A stretch of DNA of 64,000 nt, taken from Mangrovibacterium lignilyticum (GTDB taxonomy: Bacteria > Bacteroidota > Bacteroidia > Bacteroidales > Prolixibacteraceae). The first letter of the stretch is position 1, and each line of letters begins with the position of its first letter. The translations under genes were made by a program, and so were the position numbers. The stretch lies in NCBI RefSeq assembly GCF_010882175.1, contig NZ_WKLH01000001.1:823464-887463 (forward strand). The letters run 5' to 3'. The notes beneath the pieces were generated by a model. It was given only the letters and a program-made list of their open reading frames with translations, was not told the origin of the DNA and made no database searches. Of the stretch, positions 1 to 8,258 are shown in pieces.

Positions 1-1669
1 AGATATTTTTGAATCCACCCACATAAGTACGCAAGTCCATCACAATACGCTCCCGGATTGGGTCGATTGGAGGGTTGGTTACCTGGGCGAATAATTGTTT
101 GAAATAGTGTGACAACAACACCGGACGATCGGACAAAACGGCCAATGGGTTATCAGCCCCCATTGATCCAATAGCTTCTTTTCCGGTTTCAGCCATTGGC
201 TGTAGAAGCATTTCCATTTCTTCGTGAGTGAAACCAAATGCCTTTTGACGTCTGAACAGCGTTTTCTGATCCGGTTCCTTCAACTCCAAATCAGGAATTG
301 ATGGCAGATCGTCCAAATAAGTCATATTTTCTTTGACCCATTCGCCGTAAGGTTGTCCCGAAATAATTTCAGCTTTTACTTCTTCATCAGAAATAATGCG
401 TCCTTGTTCCAGATCGGCAACGAACATTTTACCCGGTTGCAAACGACCACGGATTTTCACCTTTGTATGATCAACATCCAAAGCACCAGACTCCGATGCC
501 ATAATCAGCATATCATCATCAGTTACGCAATAGCGAGACGGACGCAGACCATTACGGTCAAGTGTTGCTCCAACTAAAACGCCATCGGTGAAACAAACAG
601 AAGCAGGTCCATCCCACGGCTCCATCATTGCTGAATGGAACTCATAGAATTCTTTCTTCGCCTGCGCCATTTGAGGATCGTTTTGCCATGCTTCCGGAAT
701 CAACATCATCATAACATGCGGCAATGAGCGTCCACTCAAAACCATCATTTCGATAGCCATATCTAAGTTGGCACTATCTGATGCTTTCAGATCACAAATC
801 GGGAAAATCATCTCCAGCTCTTCACGAGTGAAGAGTGTTGATTCAAGCAGGGCTTCACGGGCACGCATCCAGTTTACATTTCCCTTATTGGTGTTGATCT
901 CACCATTGTGAGCAATGTAACGGAAAGGCTGTGCCAGCTTCCAACTGGGGAAGGTATTTGTCGAAAAGCGCGAGTGCACCAACGAAATGGCACTAACAGC
1001 TAACGGATTGGTTAAGTCTTTGAAATAAAGAGAAACCTGCTCTGTTGTCAGCTGTCCTTTATATATAATTGTCTTGTAGGAACAAGAAATGATATTCAAC
1101 CCGTCGTATCCGAGACCGGCAACCGACTCGCGAGCGAGACGTTCTGTATATTTTCTAAATACAAAAAGTTTACGATCAAATTCATCGCCGGTCATATCAT
1201 CGGGTTTACCGATGAACAATTGTTGAACGTACGGTTCAGTCGCACGGGAATCGCGTCCAAGATCCGAGTTATCAACCGGAACTTTACGATATCCCAATAG
1301 GGGCAAACCAAACTTATTGAGGTTTCTGGTAATTATATCTTTACACTCCGAGCGTTTTCGGTCATCCATAGGAAAGAATATCATGGCCACGCCATACTCA
1401 CCGAAAGTAGGAAGTTTAATTCCATCCTTTGGGCATTCTTCCATGAATAGTTCATGAGGAATCTGAAGTAAAATCCCAGCTCCGTCCCCACTCTTAATAT
1501 CATATCCTGTACCGCCCCTATGTTCCATCCTGGCCAACATAGCTAAAGCATCAGAAATAACACGATGTTGTTTCCGACCTTTCAGGTTAGCTACGAATCC
1601 AATCCCACAGCTACCGTGTTCAAATTCAGAGCGATAAAGACCCTGTTGTTTGGGAGTTTCTAACTGCAT
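1..1669 (-). CDS. gltB: Glutamate synthase large subunit, N-terminal part (truncated by window edge)
   Basis: An open frame runs leftward off the window from an ATG at 1669, giving about 556 of the roughly 1500 residues expected. The protein begins MQLETPKQQGLYRSEFEHGS and then Cys21-Gly-Ile-Gly-Phe. Cys21 is the nucleophile of a class II (Ntn-type) glutamine amidotransferase, so the first 20 residues are probably a cleaved propeptide as in other GltB proteins. The motif EHRGGTGYD and a GDGAGIL segment follow, as is normal for this family. The enzyme transfers the glutamine amide to 2-oxoglutarate to form glutamate in the cytoplasm, as a partner of GltD, which is not in the window. Its neighbours P-II and AmtB about 5 kb away fit ammonium assimilation. 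The upstream ATG at 1680 hits a stop within seven codons and was rejected. Confidence is high. Confidence 0.95.
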   Translation of the reverse strand, partial: MQLETPKQQGLYRSEFEHGSCGIGFVANLKGRKQHRVISDALAMLARMEHRGGTGYDIKSGDGAGILLQIPHELFMEECPKDGIKLPTFGEYGVAMIFFPMDDRKRSECKDIITRNLNKFGLPLLGYRKVPVDNSDLGRDSRATEPYVQQLFIGKPDDMTGDEFDRKLFVFRKYTERLARESVAGLGYDGLNIISCSYKTIIYKGQLTTEQVSLYFKDLTNPLAVSAISLVHSRFSTNTFPSWKLAQPFRYIAHNGEINTNKGNVNWMRAREALLESTLFTREELEMIFPICDLKASDSANLDMAIEMMVLSGRSLPHVMMMLIPEAWQNDPQMAQAKKEFYEFHSAMMEPWDGPASVCFTDGVLVGATLDRNGLRPSRYCVTDDDMLIMASESGALDVDHTKVKIRGRLQPGKMFVADLEQGRIISDEEVKAEIISGQPYGEWVKENMTYLDDLPSIPDLELKEPDQKTLFRRQKAFGFTHEEMEMLLQPMAETGKEAIGSMGADNPLAVLSDRPVLLSHYFKQLFAQVTNPPIDPIRERIVMDLRTYVGGFKNI

Positions 1670-1990
1670 CTTTTATACATTTTTATTTTAATCATCTAAG
1701 TCTTGAACTAAGCCTCCAAGACACAACAAAATCACTGAACCTTAAGCAGTGATTTAAAACTATAAGCAAAACCCGCGAAAATCTTACGAAGTGAAAGCGA
1801 AAATAGCCATAAAATGAATATAATCCAACCAACCGTTTCCAAAAAGCATGCTCAAAAACATGCACTGTCCCCTTTACTTTTACAAATCAAATTCATAAAA
1901 AGGTGAAATCGAACAACTTAGAGTTTCGATATTATCCGGCTTAAAAAAACACCCGAAAATGAAAGATAACGATTAATTAACAGAATTACA
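1670..1990. other. Intergenic region between argH stop and gltB start
   Basis: This AT-rich stretch of about 320 bases lies upstream of gltB and downstream of argH, both on the minus strand. It must hold the gltB promoter and any argH-independent leader, but I see no clear TAnnTTTG box, no strong terminator hairpin and no convincing short gene. Nothing further is claimed. Confidence 0.5.
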
Positions 1991-3328
1991 CTATTTCAAC
2001 AACTTAGCAACTGATTCATCAACCTTTTTAAAGTTAAATTGAGCCAGTACAGCTTTCATTTTAGCATCAATTTCAGGCAGACATAAATTACCTAAACTTC
2101 CAGCATGTGTATGCTTAATTTCCTTACTCGGCTCGTAATTGCCAGCCTGAATTTCCATGCCAACTTTCTTGTATGCATCGCGAAATGGAATGCCTTCGAT
2201 CACCATACGATTAACGTCCTCTACACTATAAACGTATTTATAGCGCTCATCGTTCAAAATATCCACTTTTACGGTTATTTCCGAAAGAGCAAAATTGGCA
2301 ATCTCCATACAATTCCGAAGATCCTGAAACGAAGGCAAAAACACCTCTTTCACGATTTGCAAGTCTCTGAAATAGCCACTTGGCAGGTTATTTACCATCA
2401 AGGTAATCTCTGTAGGCATCGCCTGAATTTTGTTGCAATGTGAACGCAACAACTCAAAAACATCGGGATTTTTTTTGTGCGGCATAATGCTGGAACCAGT
2501 CGTCAGTTCATCCGGTAATTTTACAAACCCAAAGTTTTGGCTCATAAACAGACAAACATCGTAGGCCAATTTCGACAAAGTAGCTGCAATCGAAGAAAGT
2601 GCGAAAGCAACGATTTTCTCCATTTTACCACGCCCCATCTGCGCATAAACTACATTGTAATTCATTTGATCAAATCCCAGCAAATCCGTTGTCATTTGAC
2701 GATCTAAAGGGAACGACGAGCCATAACCGGCAGCAGAGCCAAGTGGATTCTGATTGGCAATACGGTATGCTGCCTGCAGCAACAAGAAGTCATCGGCCAA
2801 ACTCTCGGCATAAGCACTAAACCACAAACCAAAGGACGAAGGCATAGCGACCTGCAAATGGGTGTAGCCAGGCATTAATACATCCTTATATTTTTCGGCC
2901 TGAGAAAGCAGTGTTTGAAACAACCTCTCACCCAAACCAACAATTTCGCGAATTTCGTGACGGGTAAATAATTTCAGGTCCAGGAGAACCTGATCATTGC
3001 GGGAGCGGCCGCTGTGGATTTTCTTACCAATGTCGCCCAATTTTCGTGTCAACATGGTTTCGACCTGGGAGTGCACATCTTCAACACCATCCTCAATCCG
3101 GAATTCACTTTTTTGAGTTAGTTCATAAATTGACTTAAGCTCTGCCAAAAGAAGCTTCAACTCATCTTTCGGTAGCAGATTAATTTCGGACAACATGATT
3201 CCATGAGCCATTGAGCCTAACACATCAAAAGGTGCCAGGTATAAATCAAGCTCACGATCTTTTCCTACAGTAAAATCTTCAATCAGTTTATTGACAGAAT
3301 AGCCTTTATCCCAAAGTTTCATTTTCAA
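1991..3328 (-). CDS. argH: Argininosuccinate lyase
   Basis: The 445-residue protein catalyses the last step of arginine synthesis, cleaving argininosuccinate to arginine and fumarate in the cytoplasm. The fumarase/aspartase superfamily signature GSSIMPHKKNPD is present near residue 280; its first serines lie in the mobile catalytic loop. The SGRSRNDQV motif near residue 107 and the GYTHLQVAMP motif near residue 155 are also in place. The length matches the Bacteroidetes-type enzyme, slightly shorter than the 455-460 residues of proteobacterial ArgH. Two start codons are possible, Met1 (3328) and Met3. A TATATTTG box on the minus strand at 3340-3347 would give a very short leader. Other arginine genes (argE-like, argB, argF') are elsewhere in the window, so the pathway is split. 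Confidence 0.95.
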   Translation of the reverse strand: MKMKLWDKGYSVNKLIEDFTVGKDRELDLYLAPFDVLGSMAHGIMLSEINLLPKDELKLLLAELKSIYELTQKSEFRIEDGVEDVHSQVETMLTRKLGDIGKKIHSGRSRNDQVLLDLKLFTRHEIREIVGLGERLFQTLLSQAEKYKDVLMPGYTHLQVAMPSSFGLWFSAYAESLADDFLLLQAAYRIANQNPLGSAAGYGSSFPLDRQMTTDLLGFDQMNYNVVYAQMGRGKMEKIVAFALSSIAATLSKLAYDVCLFMSQNFGFVKLPDELTTGSSIMPHKKNPDVFELLRSHCNKIQAMPTEITLMVNNLPSGYFRDLQIVKEVFLPSFQDLRNCMEIANFALSEITVKVDILNDERYKYVYSVEDVNRMVIEGIPFRDAYKKVGMEIQAGNYEPSKEIKHTHAGSLGNLCLPEIDAKMKAVLAQFNFKKVDESVAKLLK

Positions 3329-3339
3329 AAAATTTTGCC

Positions 3340-3347
3340 CAAATATA
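3340..3347 (-). promoter_or_regulatory. Candidate -7 promoter box of argH
   Basis: The minus strand reads TATATTTG, an exact match to the Bacteroidetes -7 consensus TAnnTTTG, only about 12 bases upstream of the annotated ArgH start. If used, the mRNA would have almost no leader, or translation would begin at Met3. I did not find a well-spaced -33 TTG, so this rests on the -7 box alone. Confidence 0.35.
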
Positions 3348-3451
3348 CTTATTTATATTGTTACAAAACGGTTTATTTTCCTTTACAAAACCAACCAAGG
3401 CCATACTTCCAGTGAGAAAAAAGCACAACTTTACGCAAATTTTCAAATTTA

Positions 3452-5107
3452 ATGTTCAAAATGAAGTTAGGAACACACAATTCGAGACAACTGCTATTGA
3501 CGGGATTTGCCGTGCTGCTTACAGTACTTGCTTACTATTTTGGACTATTCATTGACCTGACCGGAGACGCCGGGAAATATGGCGCTATTGCCCGGCATGT
3601 TTTTGAAAGCGGAGACCTGATTAATCTTAAAATTCACGGTGAAGCATACGATCAAAAACCACCATTGCTTTTCTGGCTGGCGGCACTGGGCTTCAAGCTG
3701 GGTGGATTACAGAACTGGACCTATAAACTGTTCCCTGTCATATATAGTATAGCCGGCATCTATTTTACGGCCAAATTGGGAGAAACCCTCTATAATAAAC
3801 ATACGGGGAAACTTGCTGTCGTATTCCTGGGCACTTCAGAAATCTACTTCCTCTTTACAATGGATGTACATACTGACCTGATCTTACAGGCAAACGTAAC
3901 CCTTGCCATTTGGCAATTGGCCAACTATTTAAAAACAAGGAAAGCTTTAAACTTCATATGGGCCTTCGTTGCTATCGGCCTGGCAATGACGAGCAAAGGT
4001 CCCATTGGAGCGGCTATTCCAGCCTTTGCATTGGGCACACATCTAATTCTGAAAAAAGATTTCAAGCAACTTTTTCATCAGAAATGGCTCCTCGGAATAG
4101 CAATAGCATTTTTGATAGCCACACCAGCCTTCCTGGGTCTAGTAAATCAATTTGGATTGAAAGGATTGAAATTCTTTTTCATCACGAATAATTTAGGCCG
4201 AATTACCGGCGAATATGCAGGCAACAATACCGATCCATTTTTCTACCTACACAGTTTATTATACTTATTTATCCCTTGGAGCACCCTATTGATCTTCGCT
4301 ATCTTCAGGGAATTCCGCCAAATTAAACAAGAGGGAACTAACAAAAGTGAATACTTAACCTTTGGTGGAATCTGGATCTTCTTTATTATAGCATCAATCT
4401 CCAAAGGAAAAGCACCGCACTACATATTCATGCTCATCCCCATGTTTGCCGTCATTTGCTCCAAATGGGTCAATATCCTTATTGAAAACAAAAATGGCAA
4501 AGCGCTCAAAATAGTTCTCTACACACAAAATACACTCTACACACTACTACTAATTTTCTCCTTAATAACGGCAACTTACTTGTTTCCCCCGAAAAAACTC
4601 ATCTTGGTTGTGCCACTCATTGTAGCACTCGCAGGGTATATCCTCACTCTGAAAAGTAACTTCAGCTACAAATACAAATTAATACTACCGGGTGTACTCC
4701 TAATTTCATCCTTGAATATATACATCAACGCAAATGTGCTACCAAAGGCGTTCAGCTACCAAGCATCTACCCGTGCCGCCATACTTTATGACGTAAATGC
4801 AGAAGAGGGCGAAAAACTATATAATTACCTTTACCGACAATATGAACTTTTCTTTTATCCGAAGACGGAAACAATCCAACTCTACAGCATGGAACGTTTA
4901 AAAGAAAACCCGCCTGCTCACAACTTCTGGATATTTACTAATCAGGTAGGGCTGGACAGCATACAAAACAATGCCCAAATTTCAATTATTGAAAACCACC
5001 CCCTAAAAAACAGGGGTATGAACAGCGCAGGGTTACAATTTATATTACCCGACACACGAGAACTGTCTCTAAATACGATGTATCTCATAAAAGCATACCG
5101 CAAGTAG
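3452..5107 (+). CDS. ArnT/GT39-like membrane glycosyltransferase
   Basis: This 551-residue integral membrane protein looks like a dolichyl-/undecaprenyl-phosphate-mannose type glycosyltransferase of the ArnT/PMT fold. After the first membrane helix there is a periplasmic loop with TGDAGKYGAIARHVFESGD, where the Asp stands at the position of the catalytic acidic residue of ArnT. It is followed by DQKPPLLFWLAALG, the usual KPPL(F/L)YWL motif. About ten further hydrophobic segments are spread over residues 85-425, and a short soluble C-terminal tail follows. Such enzymes add a sugar from a lipid carrier to lipid A, glycans or proteins on the outer face of the inner membrane. The acceptor and sugar cannot be told from sequence. 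It is divergent from argH and appears monocistronic. The start was chosen at the ATG at 3452; a second in-frame ATG lies three codons later. Confidence 0.8.
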   Translation: MFKMKLGTHNSRQLLLTGFAVLLTVLAYYFGLFIDLTGDAGKYGAIARHVFESGDLINLKIHGEAYDQKPPLLFWLAALGFKLGGLQNWTYKLFPVIYSIAGIYFTAKLGETLYNKHTGKLAVVFLGTSEIYFLFTMDVHTDLILQANVTLAIWQLANYLKTRKALNFIWAFVAIGLAMTSKGPIGAAIPAFALGTHLILKKDFKQLFHQKWLLGIAIAFLIATPAFLGLVNQFGLKGLKFFFITNNLGRITGEYAGNNTDPFFYLHSLLYLFIPWSTLLIFAIFREFRQIKQEGTNKSEYLTFGGIWIFFIIASISKGKAPHYIFMLIPMFAVICSKWVNILIENKNGKALKIVLYTQNTLYTLLLIFSLITATYLFPPKKLILVVPLIVALAGYILTLKSNFSYKYKLILPGVLLISSLNIYINANVLPKAFSYQASTRAAILYDVNAEEGEKLYNYLYRQYELFFYPKTETIQLYSMERLKENPPAHNFWIFTNQVGLDSIQNNAQISIIENHPLKNRGMNSAGLQFILPDTRELSLNTMYLIKAYRK

Positions 5108-5728
5108 AAAAGCTGACATGCCCTGAATGAAATTGTATTTTTTTTATGTACACTTTTAGGAATAGACCAGAAGTTTAAATCGATTCAAAGAATACAAAAC
5201 AGCTGACTGTAGCAAATAAACAAGAAAACATACTTGGTTCTCCTAACGAAAGCAACTGGCTTTGTCTAAATACTCAAGATCACCAAAACTGCTAATTAAT
5301 CGAACGTTTTATCAGTATTACGCCCTTAAAACGAACGACTAGCTACAATCCAAATAATTTTTCTTAAAAAAGTCTAATTTACCAACAAACCGACAAATTG
5401 AAAAAAAACAAAGGAGCCATTTCTCAAAAAACATTACATTTTATCACAATACCCCCTAAATATAGGGCATATTCTACTAATTTGACATTTTTAGCACGAT
5501 TTTACCTTCTTTTTCAAAGGGCATGAATGTTAATTTTGTATTAATTTGGAAAACACCCCCTATCATTTCGACCCTTCATATGAAAATATCTCTACTTTTG
5601 AACCTGAGACAAAAAAACAGGGGACCCTTTCAAAAAAAACGAGCATTTTAAAAGATCACACGTTAAAGCAAAACCAAACAAAATTTTTACTTAAAAAAGT
5701 TCAGTTAAACCCTTAAATTTTTTACATC
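5108..5728. other. Long AT-rich upstream region of the torF-P-II-amtB cluster
   Basis: These 620 bases contain no plausible gene. Two -7-like boxes matching TAnnTTTG are visible on the plus strand, TAATTTTG at 5531-5538 and TACTTTTG at 5593-5600, so more than one start of transcription is possible. Two CCCCCTA motifs (near 5452 and 5556) precede them; the first lies in a small palindrome CCCTA-AATA-TAGGG. I do not see a good sigma-54 site. The length and the repeated short motifs suggest a regulated promoter region, but this is inference. Confidence 0.4.
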
Positions 5729-6376
5729 ATGAAAAAGACTTTTAGATTATTACTAGTTTTTGGACTTGCGACTATTTTTGCTTTAAACGTTCAGGCACAA
5801 GATGAAGAGTCATCATCTTGGGACATGGGATTAGATTTGACCAGTACGTATGTGTGGCGTGGTGTTGCATACAGCGGACCATCAATTCAACCTTACGTTG
5901 AATACTCATCAGGTATTTTCACAGTTGGTGCATGGGGATCTCAAGGATTCGACGGATTCCAGGAAATGGACACTTATGCATCTTTAGGATTTGACTTCGG
6001 TTTAAGCTTAGGTGTTACAGACTATTATTACCCAGGAACACAGTATGGAGACAAAACTTCACACTCATTCGAACTGAATGGTGGTTATGAAGTTGGTGCT
6101 TTCAGCCTTTCGGGAAACTACATTTTCGCAGGTGAAGGTTCTGTTGGTGATGACCTGTATTTTGAAGCAGGTTTATCTCTTGGTAAAGTAGATTTATTTG
6201 TAGGCGCCGGAGATGGATGGCACTCTACTGACGGAGACTTCAAACTGTGTAACATTGGTATCTCTACTTCTAAAGAAGTTAAAATCACCGATTCTTTCTC
6301 TCTTCCCGTTGCTGGTTCTTGTATTTGGAATCCAGACACAGAGCAATTTTACATTGTAGGGACAATTTCCTTCTAA
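5729..6376 (+). CDS. TorF-family putative porin (outer-membrane beta-barrel)
   Basis: The 215-residue protein has a clear signal peptide ending at FALNVQAQ (residue 23), then DLTSTYVWRGVAYSG, the characteristic start of the Gcw_chp/TorF putative porin family. The rest alternates hydrophobic and polar residues in short strands (for example FTVGAWGSQGF, FSLSGNYIFAGEG, VDLFVGAGDGWH) and ends in Phe (TISF), as expected for an outer-membrane barrel. In Bacteroidetes and other Gram-negatives this family is often found directly upstream of P-II and ammonium transporter genes, as here, so a role in letting small nitrogen compounds cross the outer membrane is a reasonable guess. It has not been shown from sequence. 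The last strand region has two cysteines in KLCNIG and AGSCIWN that could form a disulfide. Confidence 0.75.
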   Translation: MKKTFRLLLVFGLATIFALNVQAQDEESSSWDMGLDLTSTYVWRGVAYSGPSIQPYVEYSSGIFTVGAWGSQGFDGFQEMDTYASLGFDFGLSLGVTDYYYPGTQYGDKTSHSFELNGGYEVGAFSLSGNYIFAGEGSVGDDLYFEAGLSLGKVDLFVGAGDGWHSTDGDFKLCNIGISTSKEVKITDSFSLPVAGSCIWNPDTEQFYIVGTISF

Positions 6377-6399
6377 GAACAATAAACACATTTTAATGA

Positions 6400-6456
6400 A
6401 ACAACCAAGATTGGAAATATACCGATCTGGGGGAACTATTTCCAATCGTGGTTGTT
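6400..6456 (+). other. Large stem-loop between torF and P-II genes
   Basis: A 19-base arm at 6400-6418 (AACAACCAAGATTGGAAAT) is matched by its inverse at 6438-6456 with one mismatch, around a 19-base loop. There is no T-run after the stem, so it is not a classical terminator. It lies 24 bases after the porin stop and about 33 bases before the P-II start. It could stabilise the upstream mRNA, lower expression of P-II and AmtB relative to the porin, or be a regulatory element; which one cannot be decided from sequence. Confidence 0.7.
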
Positions 6457-6489
6457 CCATGTGACACCTAAAATATAAATTAATATCAC

Positions 6490-6846
6490 ATGAAAAAGAT
6501 TGAGGCAATTATTAGAAAAACCAAATTCGATGAGGTAGTTGAAGCGCTACACGAAGTAAATATCGAATTTTTCTCTTACTGGGATGTTCGCGGTGTAGGC
6601 CAGACACGTCAGGAACGTGTTTACCGCGGTGTTGAATATGACACCAGCTCTATTGAAAGAACACTGCTCTCTCTTGTTGTGCGCGACAAAAATGTTGAAA
6701 AAACAGTGTTGGCAATTATGAAAGCCGGTAGAACCGGAGAAATCGGTGACGGTAAAATTTTCATCTCAAGCATGGATGAATCTTATCGCATCCGTACCGG
6801 AGAATTCGGAGACGAGTCATTATTCATTAAAGGTAAAGAAGAATAA
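6490..6846 (+). CDS. glnK: P-II family nitrogen regulatory protein
   Basis: The 118-residue protein is a P-II signal protein that senses ATP/ADP and 2-oxoglutarate and normally docks on the ammonium channel. It starts MKKIEAIIRK and carries the C-terminal nucleotide loop GEIGDGKIFI (residues 83-92). In the T-loop the tyrosine of YRGVEY (Tyr50) aligns with the uridylylated Tyr51 of enterobacterial GlnB. The following T-loop part, DTSSIERT, differs from the usual DFLPKVK, a variation common in Bacteroidetes P-II proteins. It lies 12 bases before amtB and is surely co-transcribed with it, which favours the GlnK type. It may also act on nitrogen enzymes such as the GltB at the left of the window, though this is not shown. 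Confidence 0.9.
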   Translation: MKKIEAIIRKTKFDEVVEALHEVNIEFFSYWDVRGVGQTRQERVYRGVEYDTSSIERTLLSLVVRDKNVEKTVLAIMKAGRTGEIGDGKIFISSMDESYRIRTGEFGDESLFIKGKEE

Positions 6847-6858
6847 AAATATTAGATC

Positions 6859-8091
6859 ATGGAAGATACTTTACAAGGCCTACAAATAGGTATAGACAAT
6901 ATGTGGTTGCTGATTGCGGCATTCTTGGTAATGTTCATGCAACCGGGGTTTGCGATGGTGGAGGCTGGTTTTACCCGCTCCAAGAACACGGCAAACATCT
7001 TGATGAAAAACTTAATGGACTTTTCTATTGGTTCATTACTATACTGGGCAATTGGTTTCACCTTAATGTATGGTGATTCAATTGGCGGATTCGTCGGAAC
7101 TCCTGACCTTTTCTTCATGAGTGACGGCTTCGGAGCTAACTATTCTGACTATGCTGACCTGTTTTTCCAAACCGTATTTGCCGCGACTGCTGCAACGATC
7201 GTTTCGGGAGCCATGGCTGAGCGTACAGAATTTATCTCCTACCTTATTTTCTCTATTGTTATCACCGTTTGTGTTTACCCGATTTCAGGACACTGGACTT
7301 GGGGTGGTGGTTGGTTGAGCGAACTTGGCTTCCACGACTTTGCTGGTTCTTCAATTGTACACTCTGTTGGTGGATGGATCGGTTTAGCCGGTGCTGCAAT
7401 CATTGGACCTCGTATTGGAAAATACAAGAAAGACGGTACTCCCAATGCAATTCCTGGTCACAACCTGGCCTTAGGCGCTTTGGGTGTGTTCATCCTGTGG
7501 TTCGGTTGGTTCGGATTTAACCCTGGTTCTCAATTGGCTGCTGCCGGAACCGACAATGCTGTTGCTATCGGTCACATTGCCGTGACGACTAACTTAGCTG
7601 CTGCTGCCGGTGCTGTAACTGCCATGATTGTTGCCTGGTTCCGTTACAAACGTCCTACCTTGTCACTTACACTGAACGGTGCATTAGCTGGTTTGGTAGC
7701 TATTACTGCTGGTTGCGACGCTGTTAACCCTATTGGTGCGGTATTCATCGGTATTATTGCCGGATTTGTATTGCCATTTGCAGTTGAATTCTTCGATAAA
7801 ATATTGAAAGTCGATGACCCTGTTGGTGCTGTTTCAGTACACGGTGTTTGCGGTGCACTTGGAACACTTTTGGTTGGTGTTTTCTCAACGTCTGAAGGTT
7901 TATTCTACGGACATGGAGCTCACGCTCTGGGAATTCAAGCAATCGGTGTACTTGCATACTTCGCATGGGCGTTCGGCCTTGGATTAATCCTGTTCTTCAT
8001 CTTGAAGAAAGCTGGTATCCTGCGCGTTTCAAGACGTATCGAAGAAGAAGGATTGGATGTTTACGAGCATGGAGAAAGTGCCTACAATTAA
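6859..8091 (+). CDS. amtB: Ammonium transporter
   Basis: The 410-residue protein has about eleven membrane helices and is a member of the Amt/MEP/Rh family. The two pore histidines are recognisable in IVHSVGGW (near residue 169) and VSVHGVCGALGT (near residue 324). Other family marks are GAMAERTEF and GWFGFNPGS. There is no cleavable signal peptide, in contrast to proteobacterial AmtB. It transports ammonium/ammonia across the inner membrane and should be blocked by the P-II protein encoded just upstream when nitrogen is plentiful. A strong terminator follows at 8126-8150, closing the torF-glnK-amtB unit. Confidence 0.95.
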   Translation: MEDTLQGLQIGIDNMWLLIAAFLVMFMQPGFAMVEAGFTRSKNTANILMKNLMDFSIGSLLYWAIGFTLMYGDSIGGFVGTPDLFFMSDGFGANYSDYADLFFQTVFAATAATIVSGAMAERTEFISYLIFSIVITVCVYPISGHWTWGGGWLSELGFHDFAGSSIVHSVGGWIGLAGAAIIGPRIGKYKKDGTPNAIPGHNLALGALGVFILWFGWFGFNPGSQLAAAGTDNAVAIGHIAVTTNLAAAAGAVTAMIVAWFRYKRPTLSLTLNGALAGLVAITAGCDAVNPIGAVFIGIIAGFVLPFAVEFFDKILKVDDPVGAVSVHGVCGALGTLLVGVFSTSEGLFYGHGAHALGIQAIGVLAYFAWAFGLGLILFFILKKAGILRVSRRIEEEGLDVYEHGESAYN

Positions 8092-8125
8092 TAATTTCTT
8101 CAGCCTTTAAGTCTGTAGCTTTCTC

Positions 8126-8150
8126 AAGGGCCTGCCATCGGCAGGCCCTT
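8126..8150 (+). terminator. Intrinsic terminator after amtB
   Basis: A perfect 11-base-pair hairpin with the arm AAGGGCCTGCC and a 3-base loop lies 35 bases after the amtB stop. The downstream arm ends in CTT and is followed by a short T-rich tail. It fits a Rho-independent terminator. Confidence 0.85.
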
Positions 8151-8196
8151 TCTATTATCTGATGAGTATAAAAACTCTTCATTCCGGACTAAAAGC

Positions 8197-8236
8197 AAAA
8201 AAGGATGCCAACCAGCGGGGGTTGACATCCTTTTTT
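8197..8236. terminator. Bidirectional terminator between amtB and argE
   Basis: A 17-base arm (AAAAAAGGATGCCAACC) pairs with its inverse at 8220-8236 with one mismatch, leaving a 6-base loop. The A-run and T-run on either side give a T-tract in both directions, which suits two convergent genes. It ends 22 bases before the stop codon of the argE-like gene. Confidence 0.85.
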
Positions 8237-8258
8237 TACTTAGTAAGTTCGAATATTC

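Noticed and set aside
5108-5728. A sigma-54 promoter upstream of the P-II/AmtB cluster
   Set aside because: I looked for the TGGCAC-N5-TTGC pattern; the closest match (near 5490) has several mismatches and lacks the invariant GG and GC.
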